From the NCBI RefSeq assembly GCF_031755915.1, contig NC_083384.1, positions 1,582,001-1,646,000 of the forward strand: a stretch of DNA of 64,000 nt. Direction: 5' to 3'. Positions 34,189 to 45,991 of the stretch are shown here, piece after piece. Within the stretch, counting starts at the first letter, position 1; each line of letters begins with the position of its first letter. The notes below the pieces were generated by a model, which saw nothing but the letters and a program-made list of their open reading frames with translations, did not search any database and was not told where the DNA came from. The translations under genes and the position numbers were made by a program. This stretch comes from Ziziphus jujuba. Lineage: Eukaryota > Streptophyta > Magnoliopsida > Rosales > Rhamnaceae.

Positions 34189-34845
34189 CTAATTCACTAA
34201 TTCGTGGGAAGCTATTGAACTATTGTATTTGAAAAATGTTTTAGGGGAGATCTCTGAAGTAGATGATGGTTGATAGAGTAATCCTTGATTATAATTTCCC
34301 ACATGAGTACTGTCTCCAACATGAAACTTGTGGTTGGTAGTAAAACACCAATTCGTTTGTTGAGATCTAATTCGATCTTCATAGATTTCTCAAGGTATTT
34401 TATTCCAAAGTTTTGTTATAGCATCTATAACAGCCTCTGGTTTAGGTGGACAGCCAGGTAAATAGACATCTAAAGGAGTTAGCTTATCGACCCCCCGAAT
34501 AGTACTATAAGAATCGGTACTAAACATCCCCCCTATTATTGTACATGCTCCCATAGCAATTACATATTTCGGCTCAAGCATTTGTTCATATAATCTCACT
34601 AATGTACCCGCTATCAAAATTAGGTCTACCTGTCTAGGACTAGATTTTTGCACCAGTCCATAACGATCAAAGTCGAATCGCGATCCTATTAGTGAAGCAA
34701 ATTCCAAAAAGCAACAACTAGTACCATAGAGAAACGACCATAAACTGGAGAGTCTTGACCAATTTGAAAGATCACTTGATGTAGTTGAAATAACTGAACT
34801 TTGGATTGTTTGATCAAGGAAGGGAAACTCAATAATGGAATTCAT
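34189..34845 (-). pseudogene. ndhK: ndhK relic
   Basis: This is plastid NDH subunit K, the 4Fe-4S subunit related to bacterial NuoB. The minus strand gives [59 protein letters not shown] and [17 protein letters not shown], so the cysteine motifs are still visible. A stop follows WNKIP near 34390, and a deletion of about seven codons removes the segment before LVRLYEQM. The end SHELVN stop is at 34189-34191. In plastids ndhK overlaps or abuts ndhC; the order is kept here. Confidence 0.94.
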
Positions 34846-34904
34846 GACTGTTTCAATTTTTCTTTTTATTTATTTTTTGATGAATATTCAAGAGCTAAGA
34901 CCAT

Positions 34905-36396
34905 TCTAGAGCTCCTTTTCACCATGCATAAATTAAACCAACAATTCAGATAAGCATGAAAATTAAAGTGATGTGATTCCGCCCGAGCCCGCTCCACTGA
35001 TAACCCGCTAGGGTGCTGACTCGACATGGATGAAGACTAGGCCAATCACAAGAGCTCAAATTAAGAGATTTAAGGACAACCTGGGAGTATTTATACAGGG
35101 GGTAATCAATCTCAACAGAGCTTGTCCATACTTGAAGATACAAAGCTTATTTTAAGCATCCAAGTGGTGGAAGCCGATACGGACCCGGGTGACAGTTTTG
35201 GTACATTTTTGGAGTCCGGGAAGCATGAAATGGTTTCAATGATTTATGGGTTCAATACATATGCCTAAGAGGTCATGGAATCAAGTTAAATCAGCCTCAA
35301 ATGCAATAAAAAAGGGCTTGTACGGACAGCATCAACAATTTGGCCGAATTTGCTGTATTGCTTGCTGACTTTACTGTATTTTACTGTATTAGCCTTTTCT
35401 TATATTTCCAAGCATGGGCAACGTGTGGGCCTTCATATTCAGCTTCTTTGGCATCCTAAAAAGCATCTAGAAGCTGATTTGAAGCTCAAAGAGGTCAAAG
35501 ATTGATCAAAGTCAACTTGATCAAAAAGGCTAGCATTTTTAGTTTCCTAATTTGTTTTTACTTTTTGTTTTAGGAAACTACCATTACTTTTTGGCTTTTA
35601 TTTACTTATTTTCTGGAAAAATAACTTTAGGAAGGTTTTTATTTTATTCTTTCCATTGTAAATTAATTAATTCCTAATTTAATATAAAGGGATTAATTAA
35701 TCAAACTTAGATTAGGAAAGGAAGTATAGTTTTAGCCAACTAGGTTTCTTTATGTGTGGTGGCTGGTTTTCTTTATGTTCTAGAGTTTTATTTCATGGCT
35801 TTGTAGCCTATTTAAAAGGCTTATTTTTCAATATGAATACAACTTTGATTTGATTGAGAAAATACTTGTGAGATTAATTATCTCTTTGTTCTTTGAGAAC
35901 ACCTAAAACACCATTAGAGAATTGGTTGTTTTAGCTTGACTTATCAATAGGTTTTCCATCCCCTATTGTGGTGTCTACATTATACCAAGGTTTCTAACCA
36001 CAGGTTGGTTAGGGGTTGAGGTCCATTCCATTAGAACTTGAACTTAATTAAGATCCGGGCTAATATAATACGGGTTTAGGAGCAGGTCATCCTAGGTTCG
36101 TATCATAAAGCGTCTATAAATACGGATCCCCGAATACATCAAAACTCATTGCCCATGGATAAAGAAAAACTGTTTCAACATTAAAAACAACAAAAATTAG
36201 AGCAAACATATAATAATAGATTCGAAATTGTAACCAAGCATCCCTATTGGTTCTACTCCCGATTCATAACTCAAAAGTTTTTCGGGTCCTTTGCTAATCG
36301 GGGCTAAACTCCGGAAATTAGAAATGCCAAAATAGGAATAACACTTTATATTATTAGAAATGCCTAGAAAATATCATATTCGTAAACCAAAAATAT
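34905..36396 (-). pseudogene. ndhC: ndhC relic split by a solo LTR
   Basis: This is plastid NDH subunit 3, a small membrane protein. The left piece (34905-34968) encodes the end, GLIYAW, KGALEWS and stop. The right piece (36106-36396) encodes EYDIF, AFLII, SVIPILAFLISGV and the [14 protein letters not shown] segment. The start codon is now ATA at 36394-36396, and several stops are present (for example after DIF). The two pieces join in frame order across the LTR and its target duplication taaag. Confidence 0.92.
34969..36105 (+). mobile_element. solo LTR of the Ty3 family in ndhC (subtype A)
   Basis: 1137 bp from TGATGTGATTCCGCCC to CGTATCA, with a perfect 5-bp duplication taaag at 34964-34968 and 36106-36110. 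ndhC continues on both sides. It contains the U3 dyads, the TATA-type box and the hairpin tract. Confidence 0.95.
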
Positions 36397-36885
36397 AAAT
36401 GTACTCCTATTAATAATGTGGAAAATATACCGGATTAATTTATTCGAATTAGAATTAATTGTCAAGTCATCTATAATTGTTTAGTGCTGTGGTATATGTC
36501 TCGTTTTGAGATTATCCATAGCCACTATAAACTATAATTCTAATTCCATTTTATTTCTATTACCTATTACATTTATTTCGATATAGATAGAATACATATT
36601 TTTTTATGTTGCTCTTATACAAATAAATCTCTCTTGGTTTCGCCTCACTTAAGATAAAACTAAATCTAAAGAATTAAAGAAAAGGACTTCAAAATTCTAT
36701 TTTTTTTTAATATTCTTTCTATATATCTATCCTATATTATAAATAAAATTCTAAATTATAATTCATTCTAAATTAGAATATATAATATTATATAAACTAT
36801 TAAAAAGTATTAATATTTTAATATGCTATAAATATTAATTTGTTTCTTTTCTATATTATAATTATAATTATAGGTTTTATGTTCA
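36397..36885. other. ndhC to trnV plastid spacer
   Basis: Very AT-rich plastid intergenic DNA. No gene seen. Confidence 0.7.
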
Positions 36886-37528
36886 TAGGGCTATACAGAC
36901 TCGAACCGTAGACCCTCTTGGTAAAACAGATCAAACTTATTATTATCAAAATGATTTTTGTGGGTTGGGCTCTTTCATTAACAGATACAAATATCGGTTA
37001 GTCTACCATATTTTTTGAATGACAGAAAGATAACAAGATGACTCCATGTGCTCCGATTCATTATGTGAATTCCAATCCAAGAGCATTACCAAAGTGTTTA
37101 AAAGAAGGGTTATTCTGACATAGGAGTGCTTCTGGCCTAGATCAACTTAAGTTAAATGGAGTCTCTATCGCCCCGTTTGAATCAAATATGAAACTTCATA
37201 CACCATAAAGTTGATAAGATAGAACGAAAAGATAATTTTTTTTAGGTCTTTATACTCATTGTGCCTAGCATTGAATAATTAGGGTATTCACCTTATCACT
37301 ATCTCAACTTAACGATGGGTTCCATATTGGCGCCTACATGGGCGCCTAAATCCGAATCGGACCAAACCATTTGTCAGGCTATTTTTCTCTTAGTTTGTTC
37401 CCTAAACGTCATAGAATAAGATGTCCATCTTTCAATAAGATCAAATATTTTGATTCCATGATGGGCTCCTCTAAAAAACATTGGCGTGCGTGTAAACGAG
37501 GTGCTCTACCTAACTAAGCTATAGCCCT
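36886..37528 (-). pseudogene. trnV-UAC: trnV-UAC with group II intron, relic
   Basis: The 5' exon is 37490-37528 (minus strand AGGGCTATAGCTTAGTTAGG through CTCGTTTACAC, anticodon UAC). The 3' exon is 36886-36920 (minus strand, with GTCTACGGTTCGAGTC and TATAGCCCTA). The intervening 569 bp is the group II intron, with GTGCG-type start next to the 5' exon. Acceptor strands still pair. A D-arm change (CAG to TAG) and an anticodon-stem change (CGAGAAGG to CAAGAGGG) weaken it. Splicing in the nucleus is not expected. Confidence 0.9.
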
Positions 37529-37701
37529 TATGCTTGTGATACATATTTTATCATGTAGATAATTTCTTGTTAAGATGCATGTTACGTGATCCAACATCAT
37601 ATCTCTTTGATTCATTTAATTGGTATTGCTTATAAACAATATTCCATTTATAATCTATCAATGTGATATGTCACACATGTTTCTCCTTGTGTTGATAAAT
37701 G

Positions 37702-37774
37702 ACCTACTTAACTCAGTGGTTAGAGTATTGCTTTCATACGGCGGGAGTCATTGGTTCAAATCCAATAGTAGGTC
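37702..37774 (+). tRNA. trnM-CAU: trnM-CAU, plastid elongator tRNA-Met, nearly intact
   Basis: The 73-base sequence runs ACCTACTTAACTCAGTGG to ATAGTAGGTC. The 7-bp acceptor stem pairs (ACCTACT with AGTAGGT), the D arm, anticodon loop CTTTCATACGG with CAT and T loop GGTTCAAATCC are complete. The only change I notice is the discriminator base, C in place of the usual A. In the nucleus it would need A and B boxes for Pol III: GTGGTTAGAGTA-type and GGTTCAAATCC are present. Whether it is expressed is unknown. Confidence 0.85.
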
Positions 37775-38025
37775 GATACCAGCTTGAATAGTCTCTGATA
37801 CATTTTTCTACTTGTGCTCTTTTATTGATTTTGTATCTTTTTCATCCTACTCTATTTATCTATTTAACTTTGAATTAAATATTTTTTTGTTTCACTAGAA
37901 GTCGATTTTACTTGATCATATTTGATTCTTATTCAATTTCAATCGGCAGAAGCAAACAAAATAAGGTGTATAAATAGAAGTTCTGTGTATACACCTTATT
38001 TTGCTTATTCGGACCCACCACCTAG

Positions 38026-38395
38026 TTACGATATCACATTGAAAGCCTTTACTCGTGTCCTAGCTCGTCTGAGAGCGAGATTTACTTCAATTTTTTATCT
38101 TTTGACTTTAGCTTTACTCAAGTTAACTTTCGCTATTTCAAGAGTTTCTTGAGCTTCTTGTGGATCAATGTCACTGCCCTTCTCCGCATCATTTACTAAA
38201 ATAGTGATCTCATTATTGCCTATCCTAGCAAAACCAACCATCAGAGCCATCGTTAACCATTGGTTGTTAAGGCGTATTCTCAAAATACCGATATCTATAG
38301 CTATGGCAATAGGTGCATGGTTTGGTAATACGCCGATTTGTCCACTATTAGTGGATAAAATTATTTCTTTCACTTTCGAATCCAAAACAATTTGA
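38026..38395 (-). pseudogene. atpE: atpE relic lacking its start, fused to atpB
   Basis: This is the epsilon subunit of plastid ATP synthase (CF1). The minus strand gives [48 protein letters not shown] and [21 protein letters not shown], then a stop after SKAKVKR and LALRRARTRV to the end at 38026-38028. About ten N-terminal codons are missing, removed by the same deletion that took the atpB end. In plastids the two genes overlap by a few bases; here they run into one frame. Confidence 0.93.
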
Positions 38396-38652
38396 CTCGA
38401 TGTTGAATTTAGAGGATCTACTGCTGGATAGATACATTTGGTAGCCAATCCTTTTGATAGTAGAGTAGTAGCATCTAAATGTACAAATGTCGTGGCCGGA
38501 GTAGGATCGGACAAATCGTCCTTGGGTACATAAACTTCTTGAATAAAGCTTATGGACCCCTCTTTGGTAGAAGTAATTCTTTCTTGTAAAGAACCCATTT
38601 TGGTACTAAGAGTGAGTTGATATCCCATAGCGGAGGGCATTCTACCCAACAA
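38095..38652 (-). pseudogene. atpB-atpE in-frame fusion ORF made by deletion
   Basis: A 185-codon open frame starts in the atpB catalytic subunit ([60 protein letters not shown]). It passes at about 38395 straight into atpE ([15 protein letters not shown]). Roughly the last 150 codons of atpB and the first ten of atpE are gone. The break lies where both parents carry a TCGA-like stretch, so joining at short homology is likely. It is an accident in dead DNA, not a gene. Confidence 0.85.
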
Positions 38653-39454
38653 GGCCGATACTTCAGATCGCGCTTGGACAAAACAAAAGATATTGTCAAT
38701 AAATAGAAGTACGTCTTGTTCGTTAACATCTCAAAAATATTCTACCATAGTTAGAGAAATTAAACCTACTCTTATACGCACTCCCAGTGGTTCTTTCATC
38801 TGATCGTAGGCTAGAGCTACTTTTGATTCTGAAATATTTTTTTTGTTAATTACTCCAGATTCTTTCATTTTTATGTAAAGATCATTGCCTCCATGAGTAT
38901 GTTCACCTACTCCACCAAATATGGATATGCCCCCATGAGCTTTGGCAATGTTGTTGATCAATTAAATAACGAGTACTGTTTTACCCACTCCCCTCCCACG
39001 AATAGTCCTATTTTTCCTCTAAAAGATCTACTGCTTTAATTCATGTTTCAAAAATTGATAATTTTGTATCTAATTTTATAAAGCCAAGCACAAATCTATG
39101 AATAGGAGATGTTGTGCGAGTATCTACAGGACTTAAATTATCAACGGGTTCTCTAAGCAAGCTAAAAATTCGTCCTAGCATCGCTTCACCGATTGGAACA
39201 CTTATAGGAGCTCCTGTGTCAATCACTTCCATTCCTCTCGTTAGACCATTTGTAGCACTCGTGGCTACCACTCTAACTCGATTATTTCCTAATAATTGCT
39301 GCACTTCACAAGTCACATTAATTTTTTGACCAACAGTATCTTGGCCCTTAACTACTAAAGCATTGTAAATATTAGGCATCTTGCCCGGTGGAAAAGCTAC
39401 ATCCAATACCGGACCAATGATTTGAGCAATACGCCCCAGGTTTGTCTTTTTCAA
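38396..39454 (-). pseudogene. atpB: atpB relic, truncated
   Basis: This is the beta subunit of plastid ATP synthase. The minus strand from 39454 gives [40 protein letters not shown], then a stop after KLSIFET. The P-loop region near 38960-39020 is damaged (the APYRRGG segment is lost and frames change). [20 protein letters not shown] and [17 protein letters not shown] follow, then the piece fused to atpE. The first 15-20 codons are missing upstream of KKTNLGRI. The C-terminal third is deleted. Confidence 0.92.
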
Positions 39455-40181
39455 AAATAAATGTTCAATAGTAAGTTAAGTTAATCGGTTAATTCAATAT
39501 TTCAATAAAAAATCAAAAATGGGCGTTAGCACTCGACTTTGTTGGGGCCGTCCAACCGAATGCAATCCAATTGTTTACTTATTCAATTTCAATGAGTGAA
39601 TTTTCAAGTTCAACCAAAATCCATTTTTAGAATATCAAGTAGATGAATTAAAATCTTGAGAAAGTCTTTCATTTGCCTATCATTATAGACAATACGAACC
39701 ATATTATCTATGGAATTCGAACCCAAACTCTATTCTATTTATGATTCCTTTTTTCTATCTCATCGGCCCTTATTTCATGTCCTATTTCCTATTTCAGCAT
39801 ATTGATTTACACCTAGCCTATTGTTTATTATATACTTACTATATTATTTTATATTATTTATTATATTAATATTATTTTTCTTTTTTATACCTATTCCCTT
39901 TGTCTCTATTCGTGAATGAATTCTGCATATTTTTACATCTAGGATTTACATATACAACATATATTACTGTCAAGAGCAAATTTCTCATATATTTCGATTA
40001 AAAAAAAGGTAAAAGATTAGAAACTTTGAAAAGCAAAGAGCAGGTTGCGCCATACATATGAAAGAGTATACAATAATGATGTATTTGGCAAATCAAATAC
40101 CACAGTCTAATAATGAACCGTTCTGATTAGTTGATAATTTTGTGAAAGATTCCTATGAAAAGTTTCATTAACTCCTAATTT
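39455..40181. other. atpB-rbcL plastid spacer
   Basis: Divergent spacer between atpB (minus) and rbcL (plus), of about the plastid length. It is AT-rich and has no gene; it contains the rbcL promoter relic. Confidence 0.8.
40045..40074 (+). promoter_or_regulatory. rbcL plastid promoter relic
   Basis: TTGCGC (40045-40050) and TACAAT (40069-40074), 18 bp apart, match the -35 and -10 boxes of the known sigma70-type plastid rbcL promoter. It lies about 110 bp before the rbcL ATG. It would need the plastid bacterial-type polymerase, so it should be silent in the nucleus. Confidence 0.75.
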
Positions 40182-40597
40182 ATGTCACCACAAACAGAGA
40201 CTAAAGTAAGTGTTGGATTTAAAGCCAGTGTTAAAGATTATAAATTGATTTATTACACTCTTGACTATGAAAACAAAGACACTGATATCTTGGCAGCATT
40301 TCGAGGAACTCCTCAACCCGGAGTTTCGCTCAAGGAAGCAGGGGCCGCAGTAGGTACTGAATATTCTATTGGTACATGGACAACTGTATGGATTGATGGG
40401 CTTACCAGTCTTGATTTTACAAAGGTTGATACTACGGCTTTGAGCCCGTTGCTAGAGAAGAAAATCAATATATTGCTTACGTAGCTTACCCCTTAGACCT
40501 TTTTGAACAAGGTTCTATTACTAACATGTTTACTTCCATTGTGGGTAATGTTTTTGGGTTCAAGGCCTTGTGCGCTCCATGTTTGAGGGATTTGTGA

Positions 40598-40747
<150 letters not shown>

Positions 40748-41326
40748 TGAGGGCAAGGTTAATCAAAAGAAAACAAGGTACGAAGGATTGAAATTGATTT
40801 GGAGTGAAGGTGTATCTTGGCTTTGATGTAATAAGCTACTGGAAAAATTGTAACAAGGCCAGTTTTAGTGTTCTCTTGGTTTCAAATGGAAACTAAGGTA
40901 TATTTCTCCCAAATTCATTATATTCATTCATTGAAACGTAATACATATTTATGGCATGCAAAATAGGTGTGAAAGCACATCATGACCGGTTTTAAGGACT
41001 AATACAAACAAGTCCTCCATGGTAAAGCAAAACCACACGTGTAAAGTAACTTAGCCACATGCATTATGGTTGGTTGACAAATGTTGCTGCCTCATTAGTT
41101 GCTTCATGGTGAAGTAGTCCTCATGCATGATGACACATGTCCTTTCATGCATTGGTTGAGAGAGAGGCCGAATGGTGAAGCTCCATGTCACCAAGTAACT
41201 TCCATGTCACCATCCTTGTCACCAAGGTGCTTTCCATGTCATCTAGGTGCTTGGCTTTTCCTAAACCCTAATTTGGCTAGTATACTTTAAACAACATATT
41301 TTGGTGTCTTTGTGCACCAACTTATC

Positions 41327-42411
41327 TTCTACGAACTCTCCCGAGCTCACACCACCGACAACTCGCTGGGGTACTGATCCGATACGGATGAAGTCTGGAC
41401 TGATCACTAGGGCTAAAGCTAAGAGGTTTAAGGATAACCTTGCTGCCTTTATCCAGAGAATAATTCATTCTCAAAAGGGCTTGTCCATACCTGAAGATAA
41501 AAGACCTGTTTTAAGTATCCAAGTGGTGGAAGCTGATACATTAAATACCCATACATCGGGCATTTTATATCAGACACCCTTGCCTGGGACATCGAAGCCT
41601 TGCCTCGGACATCTGGTCTCGGACTTTGGACATCGGATGTAACTTAGCTCGGACAGACATCAGTTAGCTCGGCCAGACATAACTTAGCTCGGACAGACAT
41701 CAGTTAGCTTGGCCAGGCACAAGTTAGCTCGGACAGACATCAGTTAGCTCGGATAGGCCATAAGTTAGCTCGGACATTAGGCAGACATAAGTTAGCTCGA
41801 ACATCAGGCGGACATAACTTAGCTCGGTTAAAGACATAATTCAGCCTAGATGTCAAAGTCAACTCGTTACCTAATTTGCGATTGACTTTATTTCTTTTTG
41901 GGTTTTTATTTAATTATTTTCTAGACAAATAATTTTAGGAAGGTTTTTATTTTATTGTAAATTAATTAATTCCTAATTTAACATAAAGGAATTAATTAAT
42001 CAAACTTAGATTAGGAAAGGAAGTATAGTTGCGGCCAACTAGGTTTCTTTATGTGTGTGGCCGGTTTTTTTTTTTTTCTAGGGTTTTTAGGGTTTATTTT
42101 GTTTCTTTCAAAGCCTATTTAAAGGCTTATTTATCAATAAGAATACAACTATGATTTGATTCAGAAAATACTTGTGAGATTAATTATCTCTTTGTTCTTT
42201 GAAAACACCTAAAACACCATTAGAGAATTGGTTGTTTTAGCTTGACTTATCAATAGGTTTTCCATCCCCTATTGTGGCATCTACATTATACCAAGGTTTT
42301 TAACCACATGTTGGTTAGGGGTTGAGGTCAATTCCATTAGAACTTGAACTTAATTAAGATCCGGGCTAATATAATACGGGTTTAGGAGCATGTCCTCCTA
42401 GGTTCGTATCA
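41327..42411 (+). mobile_element. Ty3 solo LTR (subtype C) carrying a minisatellite
   Basis: This solo LTR has a perfect 5-bp duplication ttatc (41322-41326, 42412-42416), and the sister copia LTR shows the empty site. Its first two bases are TT, so the usual TG end has mutated. The early part is a third subtype (CTCCCGAGCTCACACCACCG; encoded tail LITRAKAKRFKDNLAAFIQ). About 300 bp in the middle are unlike the other LTRs and include a minisatellite; from about 41890 it rejoins the common sequence (13-bp dyad, TATA palindrome, hairpins). Confidence 0.9.
41644..41843 (+). repeat. minisatellite, about nine units of 20-27 bp
   Basis: The unit is close to TTAGCTCGGACAGACATCAG. Units alternate between forms with GGACAGACATCAG and GGCCAGACATAAC/CAAG, and later units carry 1-7 extra bases. 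Related CTCGGACATC motifs continue to the left to about 41590. The G+C content is well above the surrounding LTR. No other LTR in the window has it. Confidence 0.88.
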
Positions 42412-42570
42412 TTATCTAGCTTAGATTACATAATTTGCTAGAATTAAAAATAAAAGACAAATATGAAACAAACTAGGCTAATGATTTTGGCCAAGGCATT
42501 TTAGCTTTTACCTTGCCTTGGTCTCAGTTTTGCATGTTTCATGGCTAACACTTACCATGATTCTCTAACA

Positions 42571-43885
42571 CTCCTCCTTGGCAATGTTAGGTATGATGTG
42601 AAGAAGACTCCTAAGCATTTGAAGTCTTTCTTTTGGCAATGGTTTTGTAAAACTGTCGGCCAACTGGTCTTGTGTTGAACAATGCATCAAACTAATTTCT
42701 TTGTTTCTTTCAGCCTCACAGATGCTATGGTACTTCACAGGGTTATACTTGGTTCTTCTGTGTTGTATTGGATTTTTGGTTATGGCTATGGCTGAAGTAT
42801 TGTCATAGTACATGGTGGTTGCACTTGTTTGCTTGCAACCTAAAATCAAGCAATTTCCTTAGCCAAATTGGTTGCTTTGATGCAGCGGCTGCTGAGATAT
42901 ATTCAGCTTCTGCTGTTGATTGTGCTGTGGTTCCTTACTTGTGTGAGCTCCATGAAAATGGACCTGAATCAAACATAAACAAGTATCCAGAGGTGCTCTT
43001 CATGTCTTCCAAGCTACCTGCCCAATCACTATCACAATAGCCAACCAACTCACACATGTTGTCATGCATGTATAGAATTCCAAGGTTGGGCGTGCCCTTT
43101 ACATACCGTAGGACTCTTTCTACAGCTTGGTAATGGTTTTGAGATGGTGCACTGATAAACCTTGATAGCACACTTACAACATACATAATATCAGGTCTTG
43201 AAGCACATAAATAAAGCAAGCTTCCAATTAAGCTTCTATAGACCGAAGCATTCACTTTTTCACTTCCATCCTCATGTTCGAACTTGGCATTTTGTATCAT
43301 TGGTGTATCAACAATCTTTGCATTTTCTAGTTGGAACTTATCAAGCAAATTCAAAGCATATTGTTCTTGAGATAAAATTATACCTTTACTTGTTTGCTTG
43401 ATCTCCAATCCTATAAAGTAATTCATCAAACCAAGGTCGGACATCTCGGAGGTTTCTTTCACTTTGTCTTTGAATTCTTGGATGCCTTTGGTATTGCAAC
43501 CTGTTATGCGAAAATCATCTACATAAACAGAGATTACCATTGCATCTTCATGTGTGCTAGCTTTGATGTAGAGGGTTGGCTTATTATCACTTCTATAAAA
43601 GCCTTCATGAGTGAGGCAGTCATCAATTCTTGCATACCAAGCTCTTGGAACTTGTTTGAGCCTATACAAGGCTTTATGAAGCTTGTACACTTTCTCCTCC
43701 TCTCCTTTTATGATAAATCCTTTAGGTTGCTCAACATATACTTCTTCTTCTAATATACCATTTAAAAAAGCTGATTTTACATCCAAATGGTATATTTTCC
43801 AAGATTTGTTGGCTGCATATAAAAGTAGAAGCTGAATGGTTTCATGTCTTGCCACCGGTGCAAAAGTCTCCATATAGTCTACACC
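42571..43885 (-). pseudogene. copia pol, RT and RNase H part
   Basis: This continues the pol broken at 47128. The minus strand gives KYGVDYMETFAPVARHETI, YHLDVKSAFLNG, VYKLHKALYRLKQVPRAWY, VISVYVDDFRITG (the copia YVDD box), MSDLGLMNYFIGLEI and CELVGYCDSDWAGSLEDMKS. A stop falls after FSWSSHK near 42935 where other copia elements read KQ; RNase H resumes with STAEAEYI, TMYYDNTSAI, and KPLPKERLQML. A purine-rich CAAGGAGGAG lies next to the LTR. Otherwise it is well preserved. Confidence 0.9.
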
Positions 43886-44698
43886 ATATTTGATGTGATT
43901 CCGCCCGAGCCCGCTCCACCGATAACCTGCTGGGGTGCTGACTCGACACGGATGAAGACTAGGCCAATCACAAGAGCTCAAATTAAGAGATTTAAGGACA
44001 ACCTGGGAGTATTTATATAGGGGGTAATCAATCTCAACAGAGCTTGTCCATACTTGAGGATACAAAGAGTATTCTAAGCATCCAAGTGGTGGAAGCCGAT
44101 ACGGACCCGGGTGACGGTTTTGGTACATTTTTGGAGTCCAGGAAGCATGAAATGGTTCCAATGCTTTATGGGTTCAATACATATGCCTCAGAGGTCATGG
44201 TATCAAGTTAAATCAGTCTCAAATGCAATCAAAAAGGGCTTGTACGGACAGCATCAACAATTTGTTAGAATTTGCTGTATTGCTTGCTGGCTTTACTGTA
44301 TTTTACTGTATTAGCCTTTTCTTATTTTTACAAGCATGGGCAACGTGTGGGACTTCATATTCAGCTTAGTTGGCATCCTAAAAAGAATCTAGAAGCTGAT
44401 TTGAAGCTTAAAGAGGTCAAAGATTGATCAAAGTCAACTTGATAAAAAAGGTTAGCATTTTTAGTTTCCTAATTTGTTTTTACTTTTTGTTTTAGGAAAC
44501 TACCATTACTTTTTGGCTTTTATTTATTTATTTTCTGGAAAAATAACTTTAGGAAGGTTTTTATTTTATTCTTTCCATTGTAAATTAATTAATTCCTAAT
44601 TTAATATAAAGGAATTAATTAATCAAACTTAGATTAGGAAAGGAAGTACAGTTTCAGCCAACTAGGTTTCTTTATGTGTGGTGGCTGGTTTTCTTTAT

Positions 44699-45991
44699 GT
44701 GATATTGTACCCATGATTGCTGGACATATACTATTAGGTAGACCATGGCAATTTGATAAAGATGCTACACATTTTGGTCGAGAAAATAGTATTGTTTTCA
44801 GGTTTAAAGGGAAGAAGGTCAAGCTGGAACCATTATCTCCTAAAGAGGTTTACAAAGACCAATTACAAATGCAACAAAGGAAAGAAGCCAAAAAGCTCAA
44901 GGAAAAAGCAAGTATGGCACCAACGGCTTCACCATCCTTTCAAGAGGGTGAGAATGAGGTTGCTGATCAAGGTAAGGTTTCTAGGACTCATATTGAGTGG
45001 AAAGATCAAGAAAAAACCGAAAGAGAGGGGAAAGAAAGTGGCAAACCCAAGAGATTGGAAAAGGAAGGGAAATCCGAAGGTTTTTACGCCAATCCAAGGG
45101 GGAAAAAGAAAAAGAAAGTAAAGAAAGGTCAAGTAGCAACTTTTATTTGAGTTTAGGGGATATTAATAAGGTTATTGAGTATAAGAAACTTTTGCTGGTC
45201 AAGATTTATAAAGAAAATTATTTTAATGATCAAACTAACATTGAAGAACTTGAATTGCCAAGTTCAATGATTTCTCTTTAAAAGGAATTTGGAGATGTCT
45301 TCCCAAATGAAATTCCAAGTGGACTACCATCCAATCAAGAGGGAAAAGGTGAGCTTGTTGTCCTAGGTAAGTCTTCTAATACTCAGGTTGTGTGGAAAAA
45401 TTTTAATAAAACCAAGAGTGAGAAATTTGGTGCAAAAGCCGAGAGTGAGGAAGGTGAGATGGCCGTGAGTGAGAAAGGAAAAGGAAGACAAGAAAGGAAA
45501 AATATAAATTTTTATCTTAGCTTTGGTGATGTTAATAAAGTAATTATGAATAAGAAATCATTGCCGACCATGAATTTTAAAGATACTTATTTAAAGATAT
45601 CTTTATTTCATCGAACTTTATCTACATTGTTGAGAGCTTTACTTAGTGGCAATTTGAAAATTTGGGAAATATTGTTTGCTAAATTTAAAAAGTGTAATTT
45701 TTACTATAATGAGCATGTATTTCTAGATTTTGTTGTAATAGTGTTTGACCCAAGAGAATTGGTTTGGTTGCACTTATGAAAGGAAAGGTTTCCTAATCAA
45801 AGAAAGTCGAAGCTCATGCCGCCTATGGATGGACCTTTTCAAGTTTTGGAGCCGAATAACAAGAATGCCTACAAGCCTAATTTACCGGGTGAGTATAACA
45901 TGCGTGCTGCATTTAATGTTGCTGATTTAACTCCTTTTTCTGCAGGTGATGATCTTGATTTGAGGACAAATCCTTTTCAAGAGGAGGGGAA
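44699..45991 (+). pseudogene. protease-to-integrase remnants of copy 2
   Basis: In order: the protease end (VPMIAGHILLGRPWQFDKD), linker 1 (to about 45250), an RT stub ([14 protein letters not shown], near 45290-45330, with TAA just before it), linker 2 (45335-45605), an integrase-core scrap (HRTLSTLLRALLSGNLKIWE), an RT scrap (LFAKFKKCNFYYNEHVFLD) and the integrase C-terminus with a TGA after LVWLHL. It keeps 24 bp (RALLSGNL) that copy 1 has lost, so neither copy is derived simply from the other. Confidence 0.88.

Noticed and set aside
41644..41843. CRISPR-like array
   Set aside because: The repeat units are directly adjacent and imperfect with no unique spacers; it is a minisatellite in a plant LTR.
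42935..44161. 408-codon minus-strand frame joining LTR antisense to copia RT
   Set aside because: The first 90 residues are the antisense of the Ty3 LTR coding tail; it is a chance fusion across the insertion edge at 43891.
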